DNA of 64,000 bases from Stenotrophomonas maltophilia (GCF_003205835.1 NZ_CP029773.1:590501-654500), one strand, 5' to 3'; shown: positions 46,937-59,020, counted from the first letter of the stretch. A program made the numbers and translations. Notes: generated by a model from the sequence alone, not told the origin.

Positions 46937-49134
46937 CCCAGACCGGCCGCTCTTCCCTGTTTGTTTCCGCCGCCGCGTTCGTCCTGTCGGGCGTGGTCGG
47001 CACTGCCCATGCCGCCGACAACGTCGCCGGCCAGTTCGCCGAATGGAGCGGCGACAGCACGGTGAACCGGCAGATGACCCTGCGCGAACTTGGTTTCCGC
47101 CAACCGCTGGTGCTGAGCGGGCAGGAGAGCCAGCGCGAGGTCTACCTGCCGGTGCCGGCCGGCGTCGCCACCCGCGATGCGCAGCTGCAGCTGGACGGGC
47201 GTTACGTGCGCGGTCACGCCGGGCGCACCTCGGGCCTGTGGTCGGTCGATGGCGATCCGATCGCCGCGCGCTCGATCACCGACGCGCAGGGCGACGCCAG
47301 CCAGCTGCTGGCCATCGATGGCGAACCCCGGCAGAACGGTTTCGTGCGGGTCGGCGTCGGCTGGTGGTCGATCGTGTCCGACTACCAGTGTGCCGACCAG
47401 AGCGCACCGGCCAACGTGCTGCGGCTGTCGCCGGACTCGCGCTTCAGCTACCGCTTCGATGGGCGTGCCGTGGATACCGTGGCCAAGGCCTGGGGCGCGC
47501 TGCCACCGCAGGTGCGGCTGCTGGTGGATGGCAAGGCGCTGCAGGCGCCGGCCTACGACGCCGCCTGGCGCATTGGTACCGCGTTGCAGGCCGGCGGCAA
47601 GCAGGTGCAGGTGGTGGCGCTGCCCAAGGTCGGTGACAGCGTCGACCTGACCGGCATCAGCATCCCGGCCAGCCTGCAGGGCGTGCCGGCCTATGCCGCG
47701 CTGGCTGCCGGCGAGCGTACGCATGCGATCAAGGACCTGGCCGAAGTGGGGGCGCTGCTGTCGTTGCGTGACAGTGGGCCCTTGGCCGCTGACGTGATGA
47801 TCGGCAGCGATGCGTTGCGGACCGGCGTACGCGCGGCACTGGACGCGCTGGCCGTGCAGGTTGCCGCTACGGGTGCCGATGCGGGCACTGCCTTCGCCGC
47901 ATGGCGCGGTACCGATATGGGTGGCCTGGAAAAGCCCGCGGCCAACGCCTCGGTCAGCGTGGTCGCTGTTGCCGGGCGCCCGACGCTGGTGGTCGACCCA
48001 GCGGCGGCAGGCAAGGTCGCCGGGTTGTTCGCAGAACAGTGGCGCAGCTACGCGCTGGGCCGCAGCCTGCAGGTCAGCCAAGCGGGAACGCCGAAGCTCG
48101 ACGGTGACCAGGTGCTGTTGAGCCGGCTCGGCAACATCGCCGGTACGATGGATGTCGTCACCCGCGCCGACCGCAGCGCGAGTTTCGACCTCGGCGCGCT
48201 GTCGGCCGATGGGCGCCTGCCCGAGGAAGTGGTGATCGATGTCTCGGCGGCACCCAACGCGGCCGGACAGGGTGCGGTGGCTACGATCTACTTCAACGAT
48301 TACCTGCTGGGTGGCAAGGTGCTGTCGGCCAATGGCCAGCCGCAGCGGCTGGTGGCCAAGGTGCCGGCCTATGCGCTGTCGGCGCGCAACGAGATCCGCG
48401 TCAGTTTCCTGCGCCAGCCGGCACGCCCCTATTGCCACGATCCGGCCACCGGCTACCCCGTCTCGATCCTGCCCAGCAGCCACCTGACCCTGGCCAAGCG
48501 TTCGCTGGGCAGTGACTTCGTCGGTGCCAGCAGCCGGCTGTCGCGCGGCAACCAGGTGTTCGTGCCCGGCACCTGGCTGCAGGACGCGCCGACCTCACTG
48601 GGCAAGGTCATCGCCGTGGCCAGTGCAGTGGGCGCGTCGCCGGAGGCATCGGAACTGAAGGTGGTCGATGCCGGTGCGGCGGTCAGCCCGGGTGCGCCGT
48701 GGCTGGCGTTCGACGTGGCGCCGTCCGGCGTCGATGTGGCCGGCCTGAAGGACGGTCATCTGCAGATCGGTGGCACGCCGCAGCCACTGCTGGATGTCAG
48801 CGGGCTGGATCGTGCTGCCGTGGTGCAGGTGGGGTCGTCCGGCGGCCAGCTGGGCGTGCTCTACAGCGACCTCGGTGCGCAGGCACCGTCGTTCGGCGCG
48901 CCGTTCCGGCTGCTGCGCGGCGATCTCGCCGTGCTCGACGGCAGTGATGCCGTGCGCGAATTCGACCGCCAGGATCCCTATGGCACGCGTATCGCGCAGG
49001 ACGGCAATCCGCAATCGAAGTGGGAACGGCACATGGTCTGGTTGCTGCTGCTGGTCGGCGTGATCGTGTTCGCGCTGCTGGCCGCCCGCGTCACCCAGGT
49101 GCGCCGCCGCAAGTCCGCCAACACAGGGCACTGA
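46933..49134 (+). CDS. BcsB-like periplasmic polysaccharide synthase subunit
   Basis: 733 residues. Signal peptide (VVGTAHA), long periplasmic region made of jelly-roll-like and ferredoxin-like segments (LRELGFRQPLVLSGQESQRE, YFNDYLLGGKVL, YCHDPATGYPVSILPSSHL), and a single C-terminal membrane helix at about 701-720 followed by a basic tail. This is the plan of BcsB, which holds the growing chain next to the synthase in cellulose systems. It replaces the role of a partner for the downstream glycosyltransferase; here the product is more likely a ManNAc-type glycan than cellulose. Overlaps wecB by 4 nt; 6 nt before nfrB. Confidence 0.85.
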   Translation: MTQTGRSSLFVSAAAFVLSGVVGTAHAADNVAGQFAEWSGDSTVNRQMTLRELGFRQPLVLSGQESQREVYLPVPAGVATRDAQLQLDGRYVRGHAGRTSGLWSVDGDPIAARSITDAQGDASQLLAIDGEPRQNGFVRVGVGWWSIVSDYQCADQSAPANVLRLSPDSRFSYRFDGRAVDTVAKAWGALPPQVRLLVDGKALQAPAYDAAWRIGTALQAGGKQVQVVALPKVGDSVDLTGISIPASLQGVPAYAALAAGERTHAIKDLAEVGALLSLRDSGPLAADVMIGSDALRTGVRAALDALAVQVAATGADAGTAFAAWRGTDMGGLEKPAANASVSVVAVAGRPTLVVDPAAAGKVAGLFAEQWRSYALGRSLQVSQAGTPKLDGDQVLLSRLGNIAGTMDVVTRADRSASFDLGALSADGRLPEEVVIDVSAAPNAAGQGAVATIYFNDYLLGGKVLSANGQPQRLVAKVPAYALSARNEIRVSFLRQPARPYCHDPATGYPVSILPSSHLTLAKRSLGSDFVGASSRLSRGNQVFVPGTWLQDAPTSLGKVIAVASAVGASPEASELKVVDAGAAVSPGAPWLAFDVAPSGVDVAGLKDGHLQIGGTPQPLLDVSGLDRAAVVQVGSSGGQLGVLYSDLGAQAPSFGAPFRLLRGDLAVLDGSDAVREFDRQDPYGTRIAQDGNPQSKWERHMVWLLLLVGVIVFALLAARVTQVRRRKSANTGH

Positions 49135-49140
49135 TCCGCC

Positions 49141-51288
49141 GTGGACGGTCTGTTCTGGAACATCCAGCTGGCCAACTACTACGCCGCCCTGGAAACCACG
49201 GCGGCGGCGGTGGCCGTGCTGATCCTGATCTCCAGCCTCGATGACCTGTTCATCGATGTCTGGTACTGGGTGCGTGAGAGCTGGCGCGCACTCACGATCA
49301 AGCGCCGCGAGGCCTACCGGCCACTGACCCAGGACGACCTGCTGCAGCGGCCGGAACAGCCGCTGGCGATCATGGTGCCGGCGTGGATGGAGTACGACGT
49401 CATCGCGCAGATGGTGGAGAACATGATCAACGTGCTCGACTACCGTGAGTACGTGGTGTTCGTCGGCACCTATCCCAACGACCAGCAGACCATCGACGAA
49501 GTGGAGCGCATGCGCCGCCGCTACAAGCGCCTGCGCCGCGTGGAAGTGCCGCATGACGGGCCTACCAGCAAGGCCGACTGCCTGAACTGGCTGATCCTGG
49601 CCATCTTCGATTACGAGAAGCGCCACGACATCGAGTTCGCCGGGGTGATCCTGCACGACAGCGAAGACGTGCTGCACCCGATGGAACTGCGCTTCTACAA
49701 CTACCTGCTGCCGCGCAAGGACATGATCCAGCTGCCGGTCACCTCGCTGGACCGCGAGTGGTACGAGCTGGTGGCCGGCGTCTACATGGACGAGTTCGCC
49801 GAATGGCATGCCAAGGATCTGGTGGTACGCGAGAGCGTGTCCGGCATGGTGCCCTCCGCGGGGGTCGGTACCTGCTTCTCGCGGCGCGCGCTGCTGGCGC
49901 TGAGTGCGCAGACAGACAACCAGCCCTTCAACACCGACAGCCTCACCGAGGACTACGACGTCGGTGCACGGCTGGCGGCGATGGGCATGCAGTCGATCTT
50001 CGCGCGCTTCCCGGTGCAGTTCCGCGTGCGTCGCCCGTCATGGTTCGGCTGGGGCCCGGTACGCGAGCGCACCCAGCAGATGGCGCTGTGCGTGCGCGAG
50101 TACTTCCCCGACAACTTCCGCGCGTCGTACCGGCAGAAGGCGCGCTGGGTGCTGGGCATCGGCCTGCAGAGCTGGGAGTCGCTGGGCTGGCGTGGCTCGC
50201 TGGCCACCAAGTACCTGCTGGCGCGTGACCGCAAGGGCATCATCACCTCGTTCGTCAGCATCATCGCCTACCTCATCTTCCTGCAGCTGCTGCTGTTCTG
50301 GCTGCTGAAGATGACCGGGCTGTGGACGATGCAGTTCCCCAGCGTGTTCCAGGCCGGTACCTGGCAGATGAACGTCGCGCTGCTGACCACGGCGGCGCTG
50401 GCGACCCGGGTCGTGCAGCGCTTCTACTTCGTCAACCGGCTGTATGGCTGGGAGCATGCGCTGATGTCGATCCCGCGCATGGTGGTTGGCAACATGATCA
50501 ATTTCATGGCCACCGCACGCGCATGGAAGGTGTTCCTGGCCTACCTGCTGTTCGGCAAGCGCATGGTCTGGGACAAGACCATGCACGACTTCCCGGATGC
50601 CGCGCAGCTGGTGCAGACCCGCAAGCAGCTCGGTGAGCTGCTGAGCACCTGGCAGGCGGTGGAACCCGAACGCCTGCAGCAGGCGCTGGACCAGCAGCAT
50701 GCCGGTCGCCAGCAGCCGCTGGGTCGCATCCTGCTCACCCAGGGCTGGCTGGATGATGAAACGCTGGCCGAGGCCATCGCATTCCAGGGCGACCTGCCAC
50801 GCGCGGTGATCGATGTCGATTACCTGCGCGCGTGCCAGTTCCCGGTCAGTGCCGATGCCTGCGTGCAATGGCGCATGTTGCCGCTGCCACCGCGCGAGCA
50901 AGGCACCCTGCGGCTGGCGGTGGCCAGCCCATTGCCCGAAGAGGCGTTGGCACTGCTGAAGCAGGAAACCCGCAGCGAGCACATCGAACAGAGCATTGCC
51001 CGCGAAAGCGAGATCAACGCGGGTCTGCGTCTGATCGGTGGCGACCGGCAGTGGCACCTGGACAACGTGCCCTTGCTGGGTGACCTGCTGGTGGAGATGC
51101 GCCTGATCGACCACGCGAGGTTCGAGATCGCACTGGACGACTACATGCCGCAGCGCGACGGCCGCATCGGCGACTACCTGGTGAAGCAGGGCATCACCAC
51201 CGAAGAGGCTGTGGCCCAGGCCATGCAGGAGCAGCGCCGGCGTGCGGCCGCGCTGCAGTCACCGCCTCCCGGAGCCTTGCCGGCATGA
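49141..51288 (+). CDS. nfrB: NfrB-type processive glycosyltransferase with C-terminal MshEN-like domain
   Basis: 715 residues, inner membrane. First helix about 12-33, then a cytoplasmic GT2 domain with the processive set: LHDSED (Asp173), TEDYD (Asp271) and QKARW from Gln332 (QxxRW). Further helices lie at about 368-393, 408-425 and 445-480. Residues from about 515 on form an MshEN-like region in two halves (PLGRILLTQGWLDDETLAEA and IGDYLVKQGITTEEAVAQAM), a c-di-GMP-binding module in related proteins. It matches NfrB, the phage N4 adsorption protein of E. coli, in length (745) and plan. GTG start; its stop overlaps nfrA as ATGA. Confidence 0.9.
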   Translation: MDGLFWNIQLANYYAALETTAAAVAVLILISSLDDLFIDVWYWVRESWRALTIKRREAYRPLTQDDLLQRPEQPLAIMVPAWMEYDVIAQMVENMINVLDYREYVVFVGTYPNDQQTIDEVERMRRRYKRLRRVEVPHDGPTSKADCLNWLILAIFDYEKRHDIEFAGVILHDSEDVLHPMELRFYNYLLPRKDMIQLPVTSLDREWYELVAGVYMDEFAEWHAKDLVVRESVSGMVPSAGVGTCFSRRALLALSAQTDNQPFNTDSLTEDYDVGARLAAMGMQSIFARFPVQFRVRRPSWFGWGPVRERTQQMALCVREYFPDNFRASYRQKARWVLGIGLQSWESLGWRGSLATKYLLARDRKGIITSFVSIIAYLIFLQLLLFWLLKMTGLWTMQFPSVFQAGTWQMNVALLTTAALATRVVQRFYFVNRLYGWEHALMSIPRMVVGNMINFMATARAWKVFLAYLLFGKRMVWDKTMHDFPDAAQLVQTRKQLGELLSTWQAVEPERLQQALDQQHAGRQQPLGRILLTQGWLDDETLAEAIAFQGDLPRAVIDVDYLRACQFPVSADACVQWRMLPLPPREQGTLRLAVASPLPEEALALLKQETRSEHIEQSIARESEINAGLRLIGGDRQWHLDNVPLLGDLLVEMRLIDHARFEIALDDYMPQRDGRIGDYLVKQGITTEEAVAQAMQEQRRRAAALQSPPPGALPA

Positions 51289-54119
51289 AGACCACGCTGC
51301 TGTCCACCGTCATTGCCGTCGCGTTGGCCACGGCCAGCGTATCGGTACAGGCCCAGGCCGATGCGCAGCTGCCATTGTCTGGAGCTGCCTACCGTATCGC
51401 CGAACAAGCGTTTGCCGCGTATGAGCGTGGTGACTACCGCGCAGCCTACCAGCAGTCCAGCGAAGCGATCCGGCTGCGCCCGGACGTGGTGCGGCTGCGC
51501 CTGCTGCAGATCTATGCGTTGCAGAAACTGGGGCGAGGTGCCGAGGCGCAGCAGCAGGCGCGTCGTGCACTGGATGCGGGGTTGACGGATCCGGCGTTGC
51601 CGGCGCTGGCGGCTGCCACCGCTGCACGTGGCGCGGCGACTGGCGGCAAAGGTGCGCGCACGACATCCCCGTCGCGTCCGGTCGGCAGTGCCGCAGACCG
51701 CAGCAGGCAGCAGGCCTACGCGCTGGCCACCGAGGCATACGCGGCCTATGACGCCGGGCGGATGGGAGAGGCGGCCGGCAAGGCCGAACAGGCCTTCCGG
51801 CAGCAGCCGACGCAGGGTGCCTGGGCGTTGCTGTGGGTGGCGGCGCTGGAGGCACAACAGCAGCCCGAACAGGCCGACGCCGCCATCAGCACAGCGCTGC
51901 GGTTGGGCGCACCGAATGTCGAGGCGCTACGCGCGCGGCGCGTGGCACTGGACCGCCAACGCGCCCTGCGGCAGGCCCAGCAGGCCTATCAATCGCTGTC
52001 CGCAGGTGAGGATGCCGCCGCCATTGAGCAGGCGCACGCCGCTGTGGACCTGGCCCCCGACGTGGCTTCATACCGGCTGCTATTGATCACCGCACAGCTG
52101 CAGGGCGATCAGCTGGCCGACGCTGAGCACAGTGCTGATCAGGCATTGCAGGTGGATGCCAACGACCTCAATGCACGGGTCATGCGCGGTTACCTGCACC
52201 AGCGCCAGGGCAATACCGCGCTCGCCAATGAGGACTTCGACACCGCACTCGCCGCGCCGGGGTCAACAACGCAGCAACGCAACGTGCGCCTGCTGGCGGT
52301 GGATGCGGCGCTGGCCAGTGCCGACCGCACGCGCGCCGCGGCGCTGCTGGCACCCTTGCAGTCGGCATTGCCGACGGATGCGGGCGATGCACGCGCGCAG
52401 CAGCTGCTGCAGCAGGGCATCGAGCAACGCGCCTGGGCGATCCGCTCCAGTCGCGCGCTTCCCCGCATCAGCGCCCAGACCTACCCGGCACCGTTCCAGC
52501 ACTGCCAGTCTGGCGACACAGGCAATGTCTGCGAGCTGATGCCGGCCGACCTGCAGGGGGATGGCGGTGCCGCACAGCGCGCCTACGCTGCCTATGCGCG
52601 GCGGGACTACGCTGACGCCATCGATGAGGCACGGCAGGCCGTGCAGCACGCACCGGACGACGCGAACCTGCAAGGCCTGCTGACCACCACGCTGGCAGCG
52701 GGCAACCGTGCCCAGCAGGACGAAGCGCGGCGGCGGCTGGATACGGCGCTGGCACAGCACCCTGATGACGCAGGAGCACTGATGCAGCGCGGCTACCTCA
52801 ACCAGAAGGCCAGGGATCCGGCACAGGCACTGGCCGACTTCCGTGCCGCCGAGGCCACCGGCAAGGCGCCGAAGAGCGTGGTGCTGGACCAGGCGTACGC
52901 GAGTGCGGCCAACGGCGATCATCCACAGGCGGTGACGCTGCTGCGTAGCGCCATTGATCGCGCCGATGCCGGTGAGCTGGCACTGGACGAGCACCAGCGC
53001 TACAACGTGCGCAATGCCATCGCCAATTACTCGCGCGAGTGGGGCGTGATCGCTTCGGCGGGTTTCCGTGGCGCGCGCCAGGCCGCAACCAATGTCGGCG
53101 GTGCGGCGATCAGCACGCCGGGCGATTCGGTGTTCAGCACGCTGGAGGCGTTCTGGCGGCCACCAGCGTTCAATGACCAGCATGGCACGCTGGAGCTCTA
53201 CGCACGCCTGCTCAATACGCTGTACGACGAAGGCGGCACCTATGAATCGATCCGTGCGGTGGATCCGTGCACCGGCGAATCAACGCCGGATGCGCGTGCA
53301 CGCGCCGAGCGCCTCAGTCATTCGCGCTCCACCACCGGCTGGCCGTCCACCATCGCCTCGTTCGGCCTGCGCTACGCATTTGGCCAGACCGGTCTGAGCG
53401 CCGGCATCGAGCGCCGCCAGTTCCTGGGCAGCGCAACCCGCCAGGGTGAGGTCTACCCCGCATCGGCGGCCGTGCAGTGCCGCCTGCAGCTGGGACTGAA
53501 CCGGCCACTGGAAGCCAGCACGCTGGCGCGCTACCGCTTGGCCAGCGGTTCCGGCGGCTGGATGTCCTACCTGACCTACGGCTATTACCACGGCACCGAT
53601 CTGCGCACCGATGTGAACCAGTGGTGGATGGTCAGTGGCTACGCGCAGGGGGGATATACCTGGGACGACAACGGTGCCACCTTCACCCTCGACGCGCTCG
53701 ATGCCAACGGTACGCCGGTGCGGCGGATCGGCGATGCCAACGGGCGCCTGCATCGCGAACAGTGGTTCGCTGCCGGTGAACTGCGTGCCGGGCGAAGCTT
53801 CCGCTTCGGTGCAGGGCAGACCCACTGGGTGGTCACGCCGTATGTGGTGGTGGGAGCGGACTGGCTCGACCAGCGCTCGCGCGTGCGCGACATCCGCTAT
53901 CCGCTGTTCCCGGCGCAGTCGTTCGCGCTCAACGATACGCAGCGCAGCTGGTCACTTGGCGCAGGACCGGGCGTGGGCGTGCGCTACTGGTTCCGCGAGG
54001 ACCACTACAACACGCCGCGCTCCTACCTGGACCTGACCGTGCAGTACCGCTTCGCGATCGGCGGCGGTGATACGCAGCGCGCCAAGGGCCTGTTCGCCAC
54101 CGCCATCCTCTACTACTGA
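51285..54119 (+). CDS. nfrA: NfrA-type outer-membrane protein with TPR repeats
   Basis: 944 residues. Signal peptide ending SVSVQAQA, a long helical tetratricopeptide region (about 35-590: AYERGDYRAAYQQSSEAIRL, ALDAGLTDPALPALAAATAA, AYARRDYADAIDEARQAVQ), then a C-terminal barrel-like part (about 590-944) rich in aromatic strands and ending FATAILYY. Corresponds to NfrA of E. coli (990 residues), the outer-membrane receptor and exporter partner of NfrB for phage N4. Architecture also resembles BcsC and PgaA exporters. ATGA overlap with nfrB; its end overlaps the convergent lipoprotein gene by 7 nt. Confidence 0.85.
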   Translation: MKTTLLSTVIAVALATASVSVQAQADAQLPLSGAAYRIAEQAFAAYERGDYRAAYQQSSEAIRLRPDVVRLRLLQIYALQKLGRGAEAQQQARRALDAGLTDPALPALAAATAARGAATGGKGARTTSPSRPVGSAADRSRQQAYALATEAYAAYDAGRMGEAAGKAEQAFRQQPTQGAWALLWVAALEAQQQPEQADAAISTALRLGAPNVEALRARRVALDRQRALRQAQQAYQSLSAGEDAAAIEQAHAAVDLAPDVASYRLLLITAQLQGDQLADAEHSADQALQVDANDLNARVMRGYLHQRQGNTALANEDFDTALAAPGSTTQQRNVRLLAVDAALASADRTRAAALLAPLQSALPTDAGDARAQQLLQQGIEQRAWAIRSSRALPRISAQTYPAPFQHCQSGDTGNVCELMPADLQGDGGAAQRAYAAYARRDYADAIDEARQAVQHAPDDANLQGLLTTTLAAGNRAQQDEARRRLDTALAQHPDDAGALMQRGYLNQKARDPAQALADFRAAEATGKAPKSVVLDQAYASAANGDHPQAVTLLRSAIDRADAGELALDEHQRYNVRNAIANYSREWGVIASAGFRGARQAATNVGGAAISTPGDSVFSTLEAFWRPPAFNDQHGTLELYARLLNTLYDEGGTYESIRAVDPCTGESTPDARARAERLSHSRSTTGWPSTIASFGLRYAFGQTGLSAGIERRQFLGSATRQGEVYPASAAVQCRLQLGLNRPLEASTLARYRLASGSGGWMSYLTYGYYHGTDLRTDVNQWWMVSGYAQGGYTWDDNGATFTLDALDANGTPVRRIGDANGRLHREQWFAAGELRAGRSFRFGAGQTHWVVTPYVVVGADWLDQRSRVRDIRYPLFPAQSFALNDTQRSWSLGAGPGVGVRYWFREDHYNTPRSYLDLTVQYRFAIGGGDTQRAKGLFATAILYY

Positions 54120-55117
54120 GGCAGGCCCCAACGTCGTCGCAGCGCTGCGGCCTGCGGTGTGTCCTGGGTCAGCCATGGCTCCAATGCATAGACCAGCACG
54201 TGCTGTGCGCCGCTGTCGCGTGCCCATGCCAACTGCCGCTGGATGCGTGCGGCATCGGCCGTTTCGCCCTTGAATCCGCTGCCGTCGGCGGGGCCGCCGG
54301 GCAGTTCGCGGAACAACTCAACGATCGCATCGAAGCCGATGCTGTGCGCGTGGAAATGATCGAGCAGCGGTTGCAACTGCTGCACGTTGCCAGCGCCGGC
54401 CACCCCCACGCCGTCCTGCACCATCGGTCGCACGGCCGCGTGCGCGAGTAGCGCCTGCCACAGCGTGACCAGGTTGCCATCGGTCTGCAGGCGGCTGAAG
54501 TAGCAGGACATCGCGCAGTCGCCGCCGCGTGCGCTGGCGGCCTGCACCAGCCCCTGCAGCCACTGCGCCAGCCATTGCTGGCGGGCCGGATCGGCCCAGT
54601 GGTACTGCTCCAGTTCGTAAGGCAGGTACCAGCCCCCGAAGGCCGGCTGCTGCGCCCAGGGCGCCTGTGCCAACCAGCGGCGTGCATGCGCCAGGCTGTC
54701 GGCCAGGAACGCCTGCAGCGTGGCGTCGTCTGCGCCGATGGCCTGCCACCAGCGTTGCTGGAAGGGCAGGCCGACACGGATGCGGATATCGTTCTCGCTG
54801 GCCGCGGTGAACAGCTGCTGCAGGCTGCCGTCGGGCAGTGACCAGTCGCCGTCGCTGCCACCGACGATGCCGGTCCACTGCAGCACCAGCTGCCGGCAGC
54901 CCAGCGTACGTGCAAGCTTCAAGGATCGCTGCCAGTCGGCCAGGCCCCATTGCAGGTGGCTGCGCCACGGCTGCAGGAAGGTGCCATCGACCTGCACCGG
55001 CAGCGAGCAGCCGGGCAGGGTAGCGAGCGTACCGGCCAACGGCGCCAGAACCGCCGCGCGCAGCAATCGACGGCGCAACGGCGAAGACGGATCCGTGGGA
55101 AGGACAGGCCGAACCAT
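54113..55117 (-). CDS. Putative glycoside-hydrolase lipoprotein (DUF4434-like)
   Basis: 334 residues. N terminus SPLRRRLLRAAVLAPLAGTLATLPGCS combines a twin-arginine-like stretch with a lipobox (LPGC), so it may be an exported, acylated protein. The mature part begins VDGTFLQPWRSHLQWGLADW and has TIM-barrel-like spacing of strands (LVLQWTGIVG, RVGLPFQQRWW, GGWYLPYELEQY, AMSCYFSR, FDAIVELFRELPG, HVLVYALEPWLTQD). The Glu in YLPYELEQY and VELF are candidate acids. I believe it belongs to DUF4434; a search would settle this. Tail to tail with nfrA; likely trims or processes the glycan. Confidence 0.75.
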   Translation of the reverse strand: MVRPVLPTDPSSPLRRRLLRAAVLAPLAGTLATLPGCSLPVQVDGTFLQPWRSHLQWGLADWQRSLKLARTLGCRQLVLQWTGIVGGSDGDWSLPDGSLQQLFTAASENDIRIRVGLPFQQRWWQAIGADDATLQAFLADSLAHARRWLAQAPWAQQPAFGGWYLPYELEQYHWADPARQQWLAQWLQGLVQAASARGGDCAMSCYFSRLQTDGNLVTLWQALLAHAAVRPMVQDGVGVAGAGNVQQLQPLLDHFHAHSIGFDAIVELFRELPGGPADGSGFKGETADAARIQRQLAWARDSGAQHVLVYALEPWLTQDTPQAAALRRRWGLPQ

Positions 55118-55165
55118 GCCCGCATCATCCCAGAGCACCGTGCGCAGCAGGTGAACCCCGCGTCC

Positions 55166-55198
55166 GGTAGTGCCGGCCGCTGGCCGGCATCACCTACC
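55166..55198. repeat. SMAG-type palindrome
   Basis: GGTAGTGCCGGCC, GCT, GGCCGGCA and closing CACCTACC. It lies between the co-directional permease and lipoprotein genes. Confidence 0.85.
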
Positions 55199-55200
55199 GC

Positions 55201-56529
<1,329 letters not shown>

Positions 56530-56531
56530 GG

Positions 56532-56556
56532 GTAGATGCCGGCCGCTGGCCGGCAT
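56532..56556 (+). repeat. SMAG-type palindrome at the permease start
   Basis: GTAGATGCCGGCCGCTGGCC with closing GGCAT. It stands 2 nt upstream of the permease start codon, in the place of a ribosome site. Confidence 0.8.
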
Positions 56557-56574
56557 GCATGGTCGGTACACATT

Positions 56575-56611
56575 GCAAAAGGAGAAAGGCCGCGCGAGCG
56601 CGGCCTTTCCT
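56575..56611 (-). terminator. Rho-independent terminator after ettA
   Basis: Reverse strand: AAAGGCCGCG, short loop, CGCGGCCTTT followed by CTCCTTTT. Directly after the ettA stop. Confidence 0.88.
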
Positions 56612-56617
56612 GTTGCC

Positions 56618-58282
<1,665 letters not shown>

Positions 58283-58371
58283 GCGGTCTCCGTAGGCGCG
58301 GCCCTGCACCCGACCCGTCACGGGAACATCCCGTTGCGGCAGCGGGCACAGACTGAAATGGAATACCGCCA

Positions 58372-58377
58372 ATTATA
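58372..58377 (-). promoter_or_regulatory. -10 box of the ettA promoter
   Basis: Perfect TATAAT on the reverse strand, 90 bp before ettA. The adjacent 17 bp, where a spacer would lie, is essentially the palindrome at 58379-58394. No good -35 hexamer. Confidence 0.5.
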
Positions 58378-58378
58378 G

Positions 58379-58394
58379 CCGGAACCGGTTCCGG
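58379..58394. promoter_or_regulatory. Perfect 16-bp operator-like palindrome (ettA side)
   Basis: CCGGAACCGGTTCCGG. It occupies the spacer of the ettA promoter. It shares CCGGAA-CGGTTC with a second site 94 bp away. Confidence 0.45.
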
Positions 58395-58463
58395 GCCGCG
58401 CCTGGAAGGGGCTGCCGGGCTGGCCGCGGCCTGAATACCTCGTCACAGTCCTGCAGCGGGAAG

Positions 58464-58485
58464 CGTTTCCAGCCGGAAACGGTTC
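58464..58485. promoter_or_regulatory. Second related dyad (RcnB-like gene side)
   Basis: CGTTTCC, 4 nt, GGAAACG, overlapping CCGGAAACGGTTC at 58473-58485. It covers the -35 position for a possible CAATAT -10 at 58498-58503. Confidence 0.4.
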
Positions 58486-58535
58486 AGATCGGGTGCGCAA
58501 TATGGGTTCACCACCCATCCATGCAGAGGTCTGAC

Positions 58536-59009
58536 ATGCGCATCAATCGAGTAATGGCCGGCGCCGTGGCCTCTGTGCTGGCGCTCGGCGCCGTGGCCCC
58601 GGCCTTCGCCGACAACGACCATCGCCGCGACCATGACCGCCGCGAGTGGCGCGAGGACCGCCGAGAGTGGCGCCAGGATCGCCGTGACTGGGAGCGCGAC
58701 CGCCGCGAGGCCCGGCGCGACTACCGCCAGGATCGCCGCGAGTGGCACCGCGACCATGACCGCTACTACCGCCCGGCACCGCCGCGTGTGGTGTACCGCC
58801 CGGCCTATGGCCCGGGCTACGGCTGGAAGGTCGGCCATCGCTACCGCGACTACTACCGTGGCCCGGTCTATGTGGTGAACGACTACCCACGCTACCACCT
58901 GCGCCGCCCGCCCTACGGCCACCAGTGGATCCGCGATGACCGCGGCAACATGCTGCTGGTGGCCATCGCCACCGGTGTGATCGCCCAGTACGTGCTCAGC
59001 AGCCGCTGA
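58536..59009 (+). CDS. RcnB-like periplasmic protein with charged repeats
   Basis: 157 residues. Signal peptide MRINRVMAGAVASVLALGAVAPAFA, then a strongly charged stretch (about 28-82) of irregular RREWREDRREWRQDRRDW-type repeats, a Tyr/Pro-rich section (YYRPAPPRVVYRPAYGPGYG) and a C-terminal domain with YGHQWIRDDRGNMLLVAIATGVIAQYVLSS. The C-terminal GHQW-DDRG-N-LLVAIATGVI pattern resembles RcnB-type proteins of envelope homeostasis; the exact role is unknown. The start at 58536 follows AGAGGT; the frame opens 15 nt earlier. Divergent from ettA with shared operator-like dyads between. Confidence 0.75.
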   Translation: MRINRVMAGAVASVLALGAVAPAFADNDHRRDHDRREWREDRREWRQDRRDWERDRREARRDYRQDRREWHRDHDRYYRPAPPRVVYRPAYGPGYGWKVGHRYRDYYRGPVYVVNDYPRYHLRRPPYGHQWIRDDRGNMLLVAIATGVIAQYVLSSR

Positions 59010-59020
59010 GGATCGCGGCC

